Notes: generated by a model from the sequence alone, not told the origin. Numbered from the stretch's first letter, positions 1 to 10,400 are shown. The stretch is DNA of 38,238 nt from Micromonospora rosaria (GCF_001567585.1 NZ_LRQV01000060.1:1-38238), one strand, 5' to 3'. Numbers and translations are program-made.

Positions 1-3000
1 CCGGGCGGCGGGCGGGTCGAGCAGGACCGTCGGGCCGGTGGCCGGGCCGGGCAGCCGTCCGGCCAGCCCGGCCTCGGTGACCAGTGCGGCGAGCGGGACC
101 GCGCCGGCCTGGGCGGCCAGCGGCCCGTCGGCCAGGTCGGGGTCGAGCGGCAGGTACGCCGCGCCGGCCTTGAGCACGGCGAGCGTGGCCAGCGGCAGGG
201 CGGGGCGGGTGGTGAGGACCCCGACCACGTCGCCCCGGCGTACGCCGGCCGCGAGCAGGTGCCGGGCGAGCCGGTTGGCGTCGGCGTCGAGAGCGGCGTA
301 CGTGATCCGGCGGTCCCCGGTGACCAGGGCGACCGCGTCGGGGTCGGCGGCGGCGCGGGCCTGCACCAGGTCGGCGAGGCCGGCGGCGGGCCGTGCCGGG
401 TGCGGGTGCCCGGCGGCGTACCGGCGGTGCTCCTCCTCAGTGAGCAGGTCGAGGTCGGCGACCGGCCGGTCCGGGTCGGCGGCGGCGGCGCGCAGCAGCC
501 GGGCGAGCCGGTCGGCGAGCCGCCGCGCGGTGTCCGCCTCGAAGAGGTCGGTGGCGTACTCCAGCACGCCCCGCACCCCGTCCGGGGTGCTCCCGTCGTG
601 GTCCTCCCGCACCGCCAGGGTCAGGTCGAACTTCGCGGTGCCGGTGTCGAAGGGGACCTCGGTGCCGGCCAGCGGCGACCCGGCCCGGGGCGGCGCGCCG
701 GTGTTCTGGAGCACGAGGGTGACCTGCACCAGCGGGTGGTGGGCGGTGGAGCGGGCCGGGTTCAGCTCCTCCACGAGGCGTTCGAAGGGGACGTCCTGGT
801 GGTCGTAGGCGGCCAGGTCGGCGTCACGCACCCGGGCCAGCAGCTCGGCGAAGGTCGGGTCACCGGAAAGGTCGGTGCGCAGCACCAGGGTGTTGACGAA
901 GAACCCGACGACGTCGTCCAGGGCGTCGTCGCCCCGGCCGGCGACCACCGTGCCGACCGGGACGTCGGTGCCGGCGCCGTGCCGGGACAGCAGGGCGGCC
1001 AGCGCGGACTGGAGCACCATGAACAGCGTCGCGCCGTGGTCGCGGGCCAGCCGGAGCAGGGTGGCGTGCGTCGCCGCGTCCAGGGTGAACGGGACGACGT
1101 CGCCGCGCTGGCTGGACACCGCCGGGCGGGGCCGGTCGACGGGCAGCGGCAGGAGCTGCGGCATCCCGTCCAGGGTGGTGCGCCAGTGGGCGAGCTGCCG
1201 GGCGAGCAGGCTCTCCGGGTCGTCGGCGGTGCCGAAGGTGTCCCGCTGCCAGAGCGTGTAGTCGGCGTACTGCACCGGCAGGGGCGTCCAGCCGGGAGTG
1301 GTGCCGGCGGCGCGGGCCGCGTACGCCTCGGCCAGGTCGCGCAGCAGCGGCCCGGTGGACCAGCCGTCCCCGGCGATGTGGTGCACCAGCACCACCAGGA
1401 GCTGACTGCCGTCGTCGACCCGGATCAGCCACACCCGCAGCGGGATCTCCACCCCGAGGTCGAAGGCGTGTCCGGTGGCGGCGTCCACCACCCGGGGCAG
1501 GTCGGCGGCGGGGGTGTCCAGCACGGTCACCGCCGGCTCGGCCCGCTCCAGGACCACCTGGAACGGCTCCCCGTCGACCGCGGCGTAGACGGTGCGCAGC
1601 ACCTCGTGCCGGGCGAGGACGTCGCCGACGGCGGCGGTGAGCAGCGCCGGGTCCAGCGGCCGGTCCAGCCGGAGCACCACCGGGATGTTGTAGATCCGGC
1701 TGGCCCCGCCCATCTCGTTGAGAAACCAGAGCCGGCGCTGGGCGAACGACAGCGGCACCAGGTCGGGCCGGGGTAGCGGGGTCAGCGCCGGCCGCCGGCC
1801 GACGCCGGCCAGCTCGCCGATCCGCCGGTCCAACCCGGCGACGGTGGGGGTGAGGAAGAGGTCCCGCAGGCCGATCTCCACGCCGAGGACGGACCGGATC
1901 CGGTTGACCAGCTTGGTGGCGAGCAGCGAGTGGCCGCCGGAACGGAAGAAGTTGTCGTGCCGGCCGACCCGCTCGACGCCGAGGGCGGCGGCGAAGAGCC
2001 CGCAGAGGATCTCCTCGCGCGGGGTGAGCGGGTCGTCGTGCACCGGCCCGGCGGCGGGCGCGTCGGCGGTTTCGGTACGGGTGGCGGCCCGGCGGTCGGC
2101 GAGGGCCTGCTGTTCCTGATCGGTGAGCACGTCGAGGGCGGTGACCGGGGTGGCCGGGTCGGCGGCGGCGGCGCGCAGCAGCCGCAGGTACACGTCGAGC
2201 AGCAGCCGGGCGGTGGCCTCGTCGAACAGGTCGGTGGCGTACTGCACCCAGACCTCGACGCCGGCCGGGGCGCCGTCGTCGGCGCGGACCTCGGTGCAGA
2301 AGACGGTGAGGTCGAACTTGGCCGAGGCGAGGGCGGCCGGGCGCAGCGTGCCGGCCAGGTCACCGAGGCGGACGCCGGCCGGCGCGGCGGTGTCGGCGGT
2401 GAGCATGACCTGGAAGAACGGGTGGTGACCGAGCGACCGGTCCGGGTTGAGGCCCTCCACGACCAGGTCGAAGGGCACGTCCTCGTGGGCGTACGCGGCC
2501 AGGTCGGCGTCGCGGACCCGGGTGACCAGGTCGGCGAAGCCGGGGTCGCCGGTGAGGTCGGTACGCAGCACCACCGTGTTGACGAAGAAGCCGACCAGGT
2601 CGTGCAGCGCCTCGTCGGGCCGCCCGGCGACCGGCGCGCCGATCGGCACGTCGGTGCCCGCCCCGACCCGGCTCAGCGTGGCCGCGAGCCCGGCCTGGAG
2701 CAGCATGAACATGCTGGCCCGGCGGGCGCGGGCCAGGTCGGTCAGCCGGCGGTGCGCGTCGGCGTCGAGCCAGCCGGTGACGGTGCCGCCGCGCCGGGAG
2801 GGTTCGGTGGGGCGGGGCCGGTCCAGCGGCAGGTCCAGCACCTGCGGCGAGCCGGCCAGGGTCTCCCGCCACCAGGCGAGCTGCCGGGTCAGCACGCTGT
2901 CCGGATCGGACTCCTCCCCCAGCAGCTCCCGCTGCCAGAGCGTGTAGTCGGCGTACTGCACCTCCAGAGGGGTGAAGGCGGGGGCCGTGCCGGCGGCACG

Positions 3001-3447
3001 GGCCGCGTACGCGGTGGACAGGTCGCGCAGCAGGGGGCCGGTGGAGGCGCCGTCGGTGGCGACGTGGTGCAGCAGCACCACCAGCACCGACCGCACCCCG
3101 TCCACCACGAACAACCGCACCCGCACCGGCACGTCCACCGCGATGTCGAACGACTCCCCCGCCATCCCCGACACCCGCGCGTCCACCTCGGCGGCGGCGC
3201 ACTCCACCACCGACAGGCCCACCGGCGACCCGTCCAGCACCCGCTGCACCGGCTCGCCGTCCACCGACGGGAAGACCGTCCGCAACACCTCGTGCCGCGC
3301 CACCACGTCCCGCACGGCGGCGGCCAGGGCCGTCCGGTCCGGCACCCCCGACAACTCCACCACCACCGGCACGTTGTACGTCGCCGACGGACCCTCCAAC
3401 CGGTTCAGGAACCACAACCGGCGCTGCGCGTACGACAACGGGATCAC
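1..3447 (-). CDS. Nonribosomal peptide synthetase, partial (C-PCP-C-A...)
   Basis: The frame is open from a GTG at 3447 to the window edge (1149 codons seen), so the gene continues to the left. The start is chosen from an AGGAGGAG Shine-Dalgarno 6 nt upstream; the protein opens directly with the C1 motif LSYAQRRLWFL. Domain order: LCL-type condensation domain (HHVATDG at residues 127-133), a peptidyl carrier with intact GGHSLL (Ser near 504), a second LCL condensation domain opening with LSFAQRRLWFL (HHIAGDG near 690), then the N-terminal part of an adenylation domain. The first module has no A domain between C and PCP: the linker is only tens of residues. No epimerisation domain is visible. 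It lies downstream of the stand-alone A-PCP gene, which could load this A-less module in trans (inference). Product unknown; NRPS assignment is firm. Confidence 0.95.
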   Translation of the reverse strand, partial: MIPLSYAQRRLWFLNRLEGPSATYNVPVVVELSGVPDRTALAAAVRDVVARHEVLRTVFPSVDGEPVQRVLDGSPVGLSVVECAAAEVDARVSGMAGESFDIAVDVPVRVRLFVVDGVRSVLVVLLHHVATDGASTGPLLRDLSTAYAARAAGTAPAFTPLEVQYADYTLWQRELLGEESDPDSVLTRQLAWWRETLAGSPQVLDLPLDRPRPTEPSRRGGTVTGWLDADAHRRLTDLARARRASMFMLLQAGLAATLSRVGAGTDVPIGAPVAGRPDEALHDLVGFFVNTVVLRTDLTGDPGFADLVTRVRDADLAAYAHEDVPFDLVVEGLNPDRSLGHHPFFQVMLTADTAAPAGVRLGDLAGTLRPAALASAKFDLTVFCTEVRADDGAPAGVEVWVQYATDLFDEATARLLLDVYLRLLRAAAADPATPVTALDVLTDQEQQALADRRAATRTETADAPAAGPVHDDPLTPREEILCGLFAAALGVERVGRHDNFFRSGGHSLLATKLVNRIRSVLGVEIGLRDLFLTPTVAGLDRRIGELAGVGRRPALTPLPRPDLVPLSFAQRRLWFLNEMGGASRIYNIPVVLRLDRPLDPALLTAAVGDVLARHEVLRTVYAAVDGEPFQVVLERAEPAVTVLDTPAADLPRVVDAATGHAFDLGVEIPLRVWLIRVDDGSQLLVVLVHHIAGDGWSTGPLLRDLAEAYAARAAGTTPGWTPLPVQYADYTLWQRDTFGTADDPESLLARQLAHWRTTLDGMPQLLPLPVDRPRPAVSSQRGDVVPFTLDAATHATLLRLARDHGATLFMVLQSALAALLSRHGAGTDVPVGTVVAGRGDDALDDVVGFFVNTLVLRTDLSGDPTFAELLARVRDADLAAYDHQDVPFERLVEELNPARSTAHHPLVQVTLVLQNTGAPPRAGSPLAGTEVPFDTGTAKFDLTLAVREDHDGSTPDGVRGVLEYATDLFEADTARRLADRLARLLRAAAADPDRPVADLDLLTEEEHRRYAAGHPHPARPAAGLADLVQARAAADPDAVALVTGDRRITYAALDADANRLARHLLAAGVRRGDVVGVLTTRPALPLATLAVLKAGAAYLPLDPDLADGPLAAQAGAVPLAALVTEAGLAGRLPGPATGPTVLLDPPAAR

Positions 3448-3579
3448 GGGACACTCCTCCTGTTCGACCACGACCGTCGTCAGCCGTGGCGCCACGACCT
3501 CGGGAAAGGGGCGTGCGACCTGTCCGGGGCGGGGTTCGCCGACAGGTCGCACGCCGGTGGGTTGCGGATGACGGGGTAC

Positions 3580-5382
3580 TCAGCCGGCGGGCTGGTCGAG
3601 GCGGGACTCGATGGTCCGGGCCAGGTCCCGCAGCCGGGGGTTCTCGTAGACGGCCCGGACCGGCAGGCTCAGGCCCAGCTCGCGGCGCACCCCGGCGACC
3701 AGCTTGATGGCCAGCAGGGAGTGCCCGCCGAGCTTGAAGAAGTTGTCGTCGGCGCTGATCCGGGACGCCCCGAGGACGTGCCGCCAGACCGAGGCGATCA
3801 GCTCCTCCACCCGGCCGGTGGGCTCGTCCCCGGCGGCCGGGGCTTCCGGGACGGCGGCCCCGGTGGGGGCGGGCAGCGCCGCCCGGTCCAGCTTGCCGCT
3901 GTTGGTCAGCGGGAACCGGTCCAGCCCGACGAACGCCGCCGGCACCATGTACGCCGGCAGGTCGGCGGCGGCCCGGTCGCGCAGCTCGGTCGGGTCGACG
4001 GCGGCGGTGGCCCGGTAGTACGCGACCAGGGTCGGCTCGCCGGCCGGGTCGTCGCGGAGCACCACGGCGGCCTCGACGACGGCCGGGTGCCCGGCGACCG
4101 TGGCCTCGATCTCGCCCAGCTCGATGCGGTGGCCCCGGACCTTGACCTGCCCGTCGGCGCGGCCCAGGTACTCCAGCCGGCCGTCGGGGAGCTGCCGGCA
4201 CAGGTCACCGGTGCGGTACATCCGCCGCCCGTCGACGGCGTCCGGGTCGGCGACGAACCGTTCGGCGGTGAGGCCGGGCCGACGCCGGTACCCGCGCCCG
4301 ACCCGGGAGCCGGCCAGGTACAGCTCGCCGACCTCGCCGGGGGTGACCGGGGTCAGGGTGTCGTCGAGCAGCCGCAGGCTCAGGCCGGGCAGGACGGTGC
4401 CGATGTGCGGGGCGTGCTCGCCGGTGATCCAGCCGGCGGTGGCGTCGACGGTGCACTCGGTGGGGCCGTACACGTTGACCGCCCGGAGCACGCCGCTCGC
4501 CACCAGCTCCGCGATCCGCCCCCACAGCGCGGGGCTGATCGCCTCGCCGCCGACGAGCAGGGTCAACGGCCGGGCCGCCCCGGCGGCGGGCAGGTGCTCC
4601 AGCAGCGGGTCGGCGTGCGACGGGGTGATGTCCAGGTCGGTCAGGGCGGCGTCGCCGATCAGCGCGGCGAGCAGCGCCGGGTCGGCGCGGGTCTGGTCGT
4701 CGAGCATGACGAGGGTGTCGCCCCGGCAGACCCGGACCCACTGCTGGACGGAGGCGTCGAAGGAGGGGGACGCGTTCCAGCCGACCCGGCCCGCCTCGCC
4801 CCGGACGATGCCGGTGGACTCCAGCTCGGCCAGCAACGCCGCCGCCGCGCCCCGGCTGATCTCGACCCCCTTGGGCCGGCCGGTGGAGCCGGAGGTGTAG
4901 ATGACGTACGCGAGGGCGCCGGGGGGCACCGGCACCGGCCGGTACCCGGTGTCGCCGTCGGGCGCGGTCAGCTCCGCCACCGGGACCTGGGGTACGCCGG
5001 CGGTCAGCGGATCGACGCCCGGGTCGGCCACGACGACCAGGTCGACACCGGCGTCCTCGACGAGGTACCGCCGCCGATCGGCGGGTAGGCGCGGGTCCAC
5101 CGGCAGGTACGCGGCCCCGGCGGTCAGGGTGCCGAGCAGGGCCGCCACCAGGTCGGCGCCGCGCGGCAGGCAGAGCGCGACGACGCTCTCCGGCCCGACG
5201 CCGTGCCGGGCGAGGCGGCGGGCGATCCGGGCGGCCCGCTCGCGCAGGTCGCCGAAGGTGAGGGTGGTGTCGCCGGCGACGACGGCGGTCCGGTCGGCGG
5301 GGACCTCGGCGAGCCGGTCCAGCAGGTCCCGGGCGGGGACCGCCCGGTCGAGATCGACGGGGCGGGTGAGCGCGCTGGTCAT
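3580..5382 (-). CDS. Stand-alone NRPS adenylation-carrier didomain (A-PCP), predicted glutamine-activating
   Basis: 600 aa. The A domain spans about residues 20-505: A3 TSGSTGRPKG near 163-172, FDAS at 208-211, NVYGPTE at 303-309, YRTGDL at 389-394, and the A10 lysine in NSGKLDR near 497. A PCP follows with Ser555 in LGGHSLL. Reading the specificity pocket by alignment to GrsA gives D-A-Q-D-L-G-V-V-D-K, which I recognise as the glutamine code (lichenysin/surfactin-like Gln or Glu family). There is no condensation or TE domain. ATG 5382 starts 7 nt after the stop of the hydroxylase gene, and GGGGAG overlaps that stop region; the upstream in-frame extension to 5484 lies inside the hydroxylase gene and is not protein-like. 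Probably co-translated with the hydroxylase, which may act on PCP-bound Gln (inference). The next gene has an A-less module. Confidence 0.93.
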   Translation of the reverse strand: MTSALTRPVDLDRAVPARDLLDRLAEVPADRTAVVAGDTTLTFGDLRERAARIARRLARHGVGPESVVALCLPRGADLVAALLGTLTAGAAYLPVDPRLPADRRRYLVEDAGVDLVVVADPGVDPLTAGVPQVPVAELTAPDGDTGYRPVPVPPGALAYVIYTSGSTGRPKGVEISRGAAAALLAELESTGIVRGEAGRVGWNASPSFDASVQQWVRVCRGDTLVMLDDQTRADPALLAALIGDAALTDLDITPSHADPLLEHLPAAGAARPLTLLVGGEAISPALWGRIAELVASGVLRAVNVYGPTECTVDATAGWITGEHAPHIGTVLPGLSLRLLDDTLTPVTPGEVGELYLAGSRVGRGYRRRPGLTAERFVADPDAVDGRRMYRTGDLCRQLPDGRLEYLGRADGQVKVRGHRIELGEIEATVAGHPAVVEAAVVLRDDPAGEPTLVAYYRATAAVDPTELRDRAAADLPAYMVPAAFVGLDRFPLTNSGKLDRAALPAPTGAAVPEAPAAGDEPTGRVEELIASVWRHVLGASRISADDNFFKLGGHSLLAIKLVAGVRRELGLSLPVRAVYENPRLRDLARTIESRLDQPAG

Positions 5383-5389
5383 CGCCGGC

Positions 5390-6424
5390 TCACTCCCCGT
5401 GCGCCGTGGCCGACGGGGCGGTCTGCGGCTGGCAGTCGGCCAGCGCCACCTCGTCACCCATCGCCACCACGATCTTGCGGGCACCGGTGAACGCCTCCCG
5501 CCCGTGGGCGCAGGCGATGTTGTCGACCAGCATCACGTCGCCGACCTGCCAGGTCTCCCGGACGGTCACCTCGGTGTACACCTGGTTGATGGCGTCCACC
5601 TCGTCGCGGGTGAGCGGGGAGCCGTCGCCAAGGTAGGTGTCGAACGGCAGGCCGTCGTCGCCGTACGTCTCCAGCAGCACGTCCCGGACGTCGGCGTCGA
5701 GGGACCAGCGGTTCCAGAAGGCGAAGTGGTTGAACCAGCTCTGCTCACCGGTGACCGGGTGGGTGACGATGGCCGAGCGGCGCTGGCGGGTCCGCAGTTC
5801 CCCCTCGGCCAGCCACTCGTGGCCGATGACGTGCTCGGCGCAGTACCGCTCCACCTCGGCGGGGTCCTCGGTGGCGAAGCTCGTCTGCCAGGGCAGCCCG
5901 GCCAGCTCGGAGAAGTTGCGGACCAGCAGCCAGCCGTGGGTGGCGAAGCGGTCCCGCAGGTCGGTGGGCATCCGCCGCAGCGCCTCCCGGGTGTCGCCGA
6001 CGGTGGTGGCGCCACCGGTCTCGGGGGCGACGAGGCAGCCGAACATCAGGGTGCCGGGGAAGTCGAGGGTGTAGCTGTTCTCGTTGTGCAGCCGTATCGG
6101 CTGCACGGCGGGCAGGTCGGTGGAGGAGAAGACGCCCTCGCCGAAGTCGGTACGCGGGGTGGCCTTCTCCCGGTACCCGGTGCGGGTCGGCATCAGCACG
6201 CCCCGGGCGCGGGCGAAGTCGGCGGTGTCGGCGACCGGCAGGCCCCGGATCAGCAGGTTGCCGGAGCGCAGCAGCTCGGCGCGCAGGGCGGCGTGGTGGG
6301 CGGTGAGCCACTCGACGGCGGCGTCCATGGTGGGCAGGTACGGGGTGACGGTGATGGCCGGCCGGCCCGCCTCCCGGTGCACGTCGAGGTCGGTGGCGGG
6401 TACCGCCTGGGCGGTCGGTGACAT
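5390..6424 (-). CDS. TauD/SyrP-like Fe(II)/2-oxoglutarate dioxygenase (amino-acid hydroxylase)
   Basis: 344 aa. ATG 6424 is preceded by AGGAGG with a 5-nt spacer. The iron facial triad reads HNE (His113, Glu115) and His307 in CAHGREAF; the 2-oxoglutarate-binding Arg is probably Arg316 in GARKI. The stretch LMFGCLVAPETGGATTVGDTR is typical of clavaminate-synthase/SyrP-like TauD proteins, which hydroxylate free or carrier-bound amino acids, often at C-beta; related enzymes can desaturate or halogenate. A Glu in the second triad position argues against a halogenase, which would have Gly/Ala there. It sits between the type II TE and the Gln-predicted A-PCP, 7 nt from the latter, so PCP-bound glutamine is the most likely substrate (inference). 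Substrate and position of oxidation cannot be read from the sequence. Confidence 0.9.
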   Translation of the reverse strand: MSPTAQAVPATDLDVHREAGRPAITVTPYLPTMDAAVEWLTAHHAALRAELLRSGNLLIRGLPVADTADFARARGVLMPTRTGYREKATPRTDFGEGVFSSTDLPAVQPIRLHNENSYTLDFPGTLMFGCLVAPETGGATTVGDTREALRRMPTDLRDRFATHGWLLVRNFSELAGLPWQTSFATEDPAEVERYCAEHVIGHEWLAEGELRTRQRRSAIVTHPVTGEQSWFNHFAFWNRWSLDADVRDVLLETYGDDGLPFDTYLGDGSPLTRDEVDAINQVYTEVTVRETWQVGDVMLVDNIACAHGREAFTGARKIVVAMGDEVALADCQPQTAPSATAHGE

Positions 6425-6450
6425 GGGATCCTCCTGGGGGGTCGGTGGGG

Positions 6451-7275
6451 TCAGGCGGCGTCGGACCGGACGAGGCCGCCGTCGAGCACGCCGGTGACGA
6501 TCGACAGGAACGCGTCGAGCTGGCTCTGGAAGTAGAAGTGGCCGCCGGGCAGGATCCGGGTGACGAGGTCCGCCCGGGTGACCTGCGTCCAGCTGGCCAG
6601 CGCCTCGGCCGGCACCACCGGGTCGGCGTCGCCGCCGATCACGGTCACCGGGCAGGTCAGCGGCTCGGCCCCGGCGTGCCGGTAGGCGTCGTCGATGGCG
6701 AAGTCGGCGCGGATCGACGGGAGCAGCAGTTCCCGCAGCTCCGGCTCGTCGAGGATGCCGTCGTCGGTGCCGCCCCGGGTCTGGATCGCGGTGACCAGGG
6801 CGTCGTCGTCGAGCGTCTCGGGGTGCACCGGGCTGGGGTTGGGCAGGAACGGGGCCCGGCAGGCCGAGGCGATCAGGGCGCGCGGCGCCCGGCCGGCGGT
6901 GGTGAGCGCCCGGGCGACCTCGTACGCCACCAGGGAGCCCATGCTGTGGCCGAGGACCACCAGGTCGTCGGTGTCGGCGGGCAGGCTGGCCACGATCGGG
7001 TCGACCAGGTCGGCCATCCGCTCGGGCAGCGGCTCGCTGAACCGGGCGCCGCGCCCCGGGTACTGGCCGATCAGCAGGCGCACGCCGGTGGGCAGCAGCG
7101 CCCGCCAGGGGGCGTAGGCGTGGGCGTTGCCGCCGGCGTGCGGCAGGACCAGCAGGGACGTCCGGTGGGCGCCGTCGCCGGGGAGCACCCAGACGACGTC
7201 GTCGGGGGCGGGCGCCGGCGTCCCCGGACCGTCGGTCGAGTCGTACTGTCGGGCAGGATCCACGGTGCGCTCCAT
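6451..7275 (-). CDS. Type II thioesterase (NRPS editing, alpha/beta hydrolase)
   Basis: 274 aa, normal size for a GrsT/RifR-type thioesterase. Catalytic residues are visible: GHSMG with Ser111, Asp in GGDADP near 216-218, and His246 in PGGHFYF. These enzymes hydrolyse misprimed acyl or aminoacyl groups from carrier proteins, and a few family relatives shuttle aminoacyl groups between carriers. It is 26 nt upstream of the hydroxylase and 149 nt downstream of the large NRPS, so it may have its own promoter. ATG 7275 has only a weak GAAGA upstream, so the start is moderately certain. Since no SyrC-like aminoacyl shuttle is visible in the window, a shuttle role for this protein is an open alternative to editing. 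Confidence 0.92.
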   Translation of the reverse strand: MERTVDPARQYDSTDGPGTPAPAPDDVVWVLPGDGAHRTSLLVLPHAGGNAHAYAPWRALLPTGVRLLIGQYPGRGARFSEPLPERMADLVDPIVASLPADTDDLVVLGHSMGSLVAYEVARALTTAGRAPRALIASACRAPFLPNPSPVHPETLDDDALVTAIQTRGGTDDGILDEPELRELLLPSIRADFAIDDAYRHAGAEPLTCPVTVIGGDADPVVPAEALASWTQVTRADLVTRILPGGHFYFQSQLDAFLSIVTGVLDGGLVRSDAA

Positions 7276-7401
7276 TCTTCGACGCGCGTCGGAAAGAATT
7301 GCGAAAGAGACAGGATCGGGCCGGGGAATCGGCGTGACGACAGTTCTTCGATCCCATTCGGAAGGAGACTATCGACGTTTCCCGGTGGGCAGCGGCAGAT
7401 T

Positions 7402-7420
7402 GCGGGGCAGGTTGCCCCGC
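7402..7420 (-). terminator. GC-rich hairpin just after the large NRPS stop
   Basis: GCGGGGCA / TGCCCCGC form a perfect 8-bp stem with a 3-nt loop, 4 nt beyond the NRPS stop codon. There is no T-run, as is usual in high-GC actinomycetes. It could end or attenuate transcription before the thioesterase gene. Confidence 0.45.
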
Positions 7421-7424
7421 GCAG

Positions 7425-10400
7425 TCAGCCGGTGGTCGGGCCGCTGGGCAGGGCGGCGCCGGCCTGGGTGCGCCGGCGCAGGGCCGGGCGGGCGCGGGCC
7501 GGGGTGGCGGCGGGGAGTTGCTCGGTGAGGGTGGCGATGGTGGGGGCCTGGAAGACGTCCCGAATGGTCAACTCGACCCCGAGCACCGCCCGCGCCCGAC
7601 TGGCCAACCGCGCCGCCAGCAGCGAGTGCCCACCCAACTCGAAGAAATCGTCGTCGATACTGACCGACGGCACCCCCAACACCTCCGCGTACAGGCCACA
7701 CAGGATCTCCTCCCGCGCGTCCCGCGCCGACCGCCCCTGACCCGCGCTCGCGGTGAACTCCGGAACAGGAAGGGCCCGCCGGTCGAGCTTCCCGTTCGCG
7801 GTCAACGGCATCCGCTCCAGGAGCACCACCGCCGAGGGGACCATGTGCTCGGGCACCTGCCCCCGCACCCACTGCCGCAGCTCCGCCGCCTCGATCACGG
7901 CACCGGGCTCGGCGACGAGGTACGCGACCAGCCGCAACGTGCCGGAGGGGTCCGGGGCCGCGACCACCGCGGCCTGCGCCACCGTGTCGTGGCGCAGCAG
8001 CACCGCCTCGATCTCCCCCGGCTCCACCCGGAACCCCCGCACCTTCACCTGACCGTCGACCCGGCCGACGAACTCCAACACACCCCGCGCCGTCCACCGG
8101 GCCAGATCACCCGTGCGGTACAACCGCTCCCCCGAACCCCCGAACGGATCCGCCACGAACCGCTCCGCCGTCAGACCGGGCCGGTTCAGGTACCCGTGCG
8201 CCAGGCCGACACCCGCGAGGTAGACCTCGCCGACGACACCGACCGGCACCGGCCGCAGCCGGTCGTCGAGGACGTAGGCGCGCTTGTTGGCGACGGCCCG
8301 GCCGATCGGCACCGTGGGGCCGGCGACGTCGGCGGGGACGTCGTGGGTGGTGGTGAAGCCCATCGACTCGGCGGGGCCGTACCCGTTGACCACCCGCAGG
8401 TCCGGGCAGCGGGCGGCGATCCGGGCCACGTGGGCCGGCGAGGCGGGTTCCCCGCCGGTGAAGGCGACCCGCAGACCGTCGAAGACCTGCGGATACTCAT
8501 CCACCAACAGGTTGAACAACCCCGACGACAACTGCAGCATCGACACCCGGTGCTCGGCCGTCAACGACACGATCAGCGCCGGCTCCGGACGCTGCCCCGG
8601 CTGCAACACCGACACCCCACCGAACAGCAACGCCCCCCAGAACTCCAACGAAAACGCATCCCACGACACCGGCGAACACTGCAGAAACACCTCACCCGGC
8701 CCGAAACAGGCATACCCCTGCCCCACCACCGACCCCACCAACGCCCGATGCGACGACACCACACCCTTCGGCACACCCGTCGACCCCGACGTGAACATCA
8801 CACACGCCACGTCACCGGGGTCGACGCGGATGCCCGGGTCGACCGGCGGGTGCGCCGCGACGGCCTCGGCGTCGGTGTCCACCCGGACCACCGGCGTGCC
8901 GGCGGCCACCCGGGCGGCGAAACTGTCGCGGGTCACCACCACCACCGCCGCCCCCGCCTGCGTCGCCGTCCAGGCCAGCCGCTCGTCGGGGAACTCCGGG
9001 TCCAACACCACGTACGCCGCACCCGTCTTCACCACCGCCACCAGCGCCACCGCGAAGTCCAGCCCGCGTTCCAGCAGCACCCCGACAACGCCACCGCGCC
9101 GGACGCCCCGGGAGCGCAGCAACCGGGCCAGCCGGTTCGCCCGCGCGTCCAGCTCGGCGTAGGACAGCCGACCGCCCTCGCCGACCAGCGCCACCGCCCC
9201 CGGGGCCGCCACCACCCGCGCCGCGAACAGAGCGGCCAGGGACTCGTCCGGCACCGGCACCGCCGTCGCGTTCCAGTCGTGGACGACGGCCCGGTGCTCG
9301 TCGGCACCGATCGCGTCGACGGTGCCGACCGGTCGGGTGGGGTCGGCGAGCACCTGGTCGAGGACCTGGAGCAGACCGGCGACGAGGCGTTCCACGGTGC
9401 CGTGGTCGAAGATCGCGGTGCTGTAGAGCAGCGCGCCGCCGATGCCGGCGTCCCCCTCGTCGCGGAGCAGGAACTCCAGGTCGAACTTGGCCGCCCCGGT
9501 GTCCACCACACCGCCCCGGCCACAGTGCACGCCGGGCAGCCGGAGCTGGCCGTCGGCCGCGTCGTCGAGGGCGAGGCAGACCTGGAACAGGGGGTGCCGG
9601 GCCAGCGTCCGGACCGGGTTGAGGGCTTCGAGCAGCAGGTCGAAGGGGAGTTCCTGGTGGGCGAGGGCGTCCAGGTCGGTGCCACGGACCCGGGCGAGCA
9701 GGTCGGCGAAGGACGGGTCGCCGGAGGTGTCGGTCCGCAGGACGACGGTGTTGACGAAGAACCCGACGAGGCCGTCCAGGGCCGGGTCGCTGCGGCCGGC
9801 GACGGGGGTGCCGATGGGCACGTCGGTGCCCGCCCCGAACCGGGTCAGGGTCAGCGCCAGCGCGGCCTGGAGCACCATGAACGGCGTGCAGCGCTGCTGA
9901 CGGGCCAGCTCGGCGATCCGCCGCCGCTGCGCCGGGTCGATCCGCACCGGTACCGCGCCACCGGTGTGGTCGGCGACCGGGGGCCGGGGGCGGTCCAGGG
10001 GCAGCCCGAGTTCCTCGGGGAGCCCGGCGAGGGCCTGCCGCCAGTAGTCGAGGTCGGTGGCGTGCAGGCTGGCCGGGTCCGCCGGGTCGCCGAGGGCCGC
10101 CCGTTGCCAGAGCGCGTAGTCGGCGTACTGCACGGGCAGCGGCGTCCAGTCGGGGGCCCGGCCGCCGATCCGGGCCGCGTACGCGGTGGCCAGATCGGCG
10201 AAGAGGGGCCGCAGCGACTGGCCGTCGGTGGCGATGTGGTGCAGCAGGATCAGCAGGACCCGGTCGTCGTCGGCCAGCTCGAACAGGGTGAACCGGACCG
10301 GTGGGGCGGCACCGAGGTCGAAGACGTGTCCGGCCGCCGCCGCGAGCCGCGCGTCGAGGTCGTCGGGGGTGACGGCCTGCCGGTCGAGGGTGACCGGGGC

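Noticed and set aside
1930..5088. Long plus-strand open frame opposite the NRPS genes
   Set aside because: Gly/Val/Arg/Gln-rich low-complexity translation without motifs; it is the antisense of real NRPS domains in GC-rich DNA.
5390..6424. SyrB2-type halogenase
   Set aside because: The facial triad has Glu in HNE, not the Gly/Ala of halogenases.
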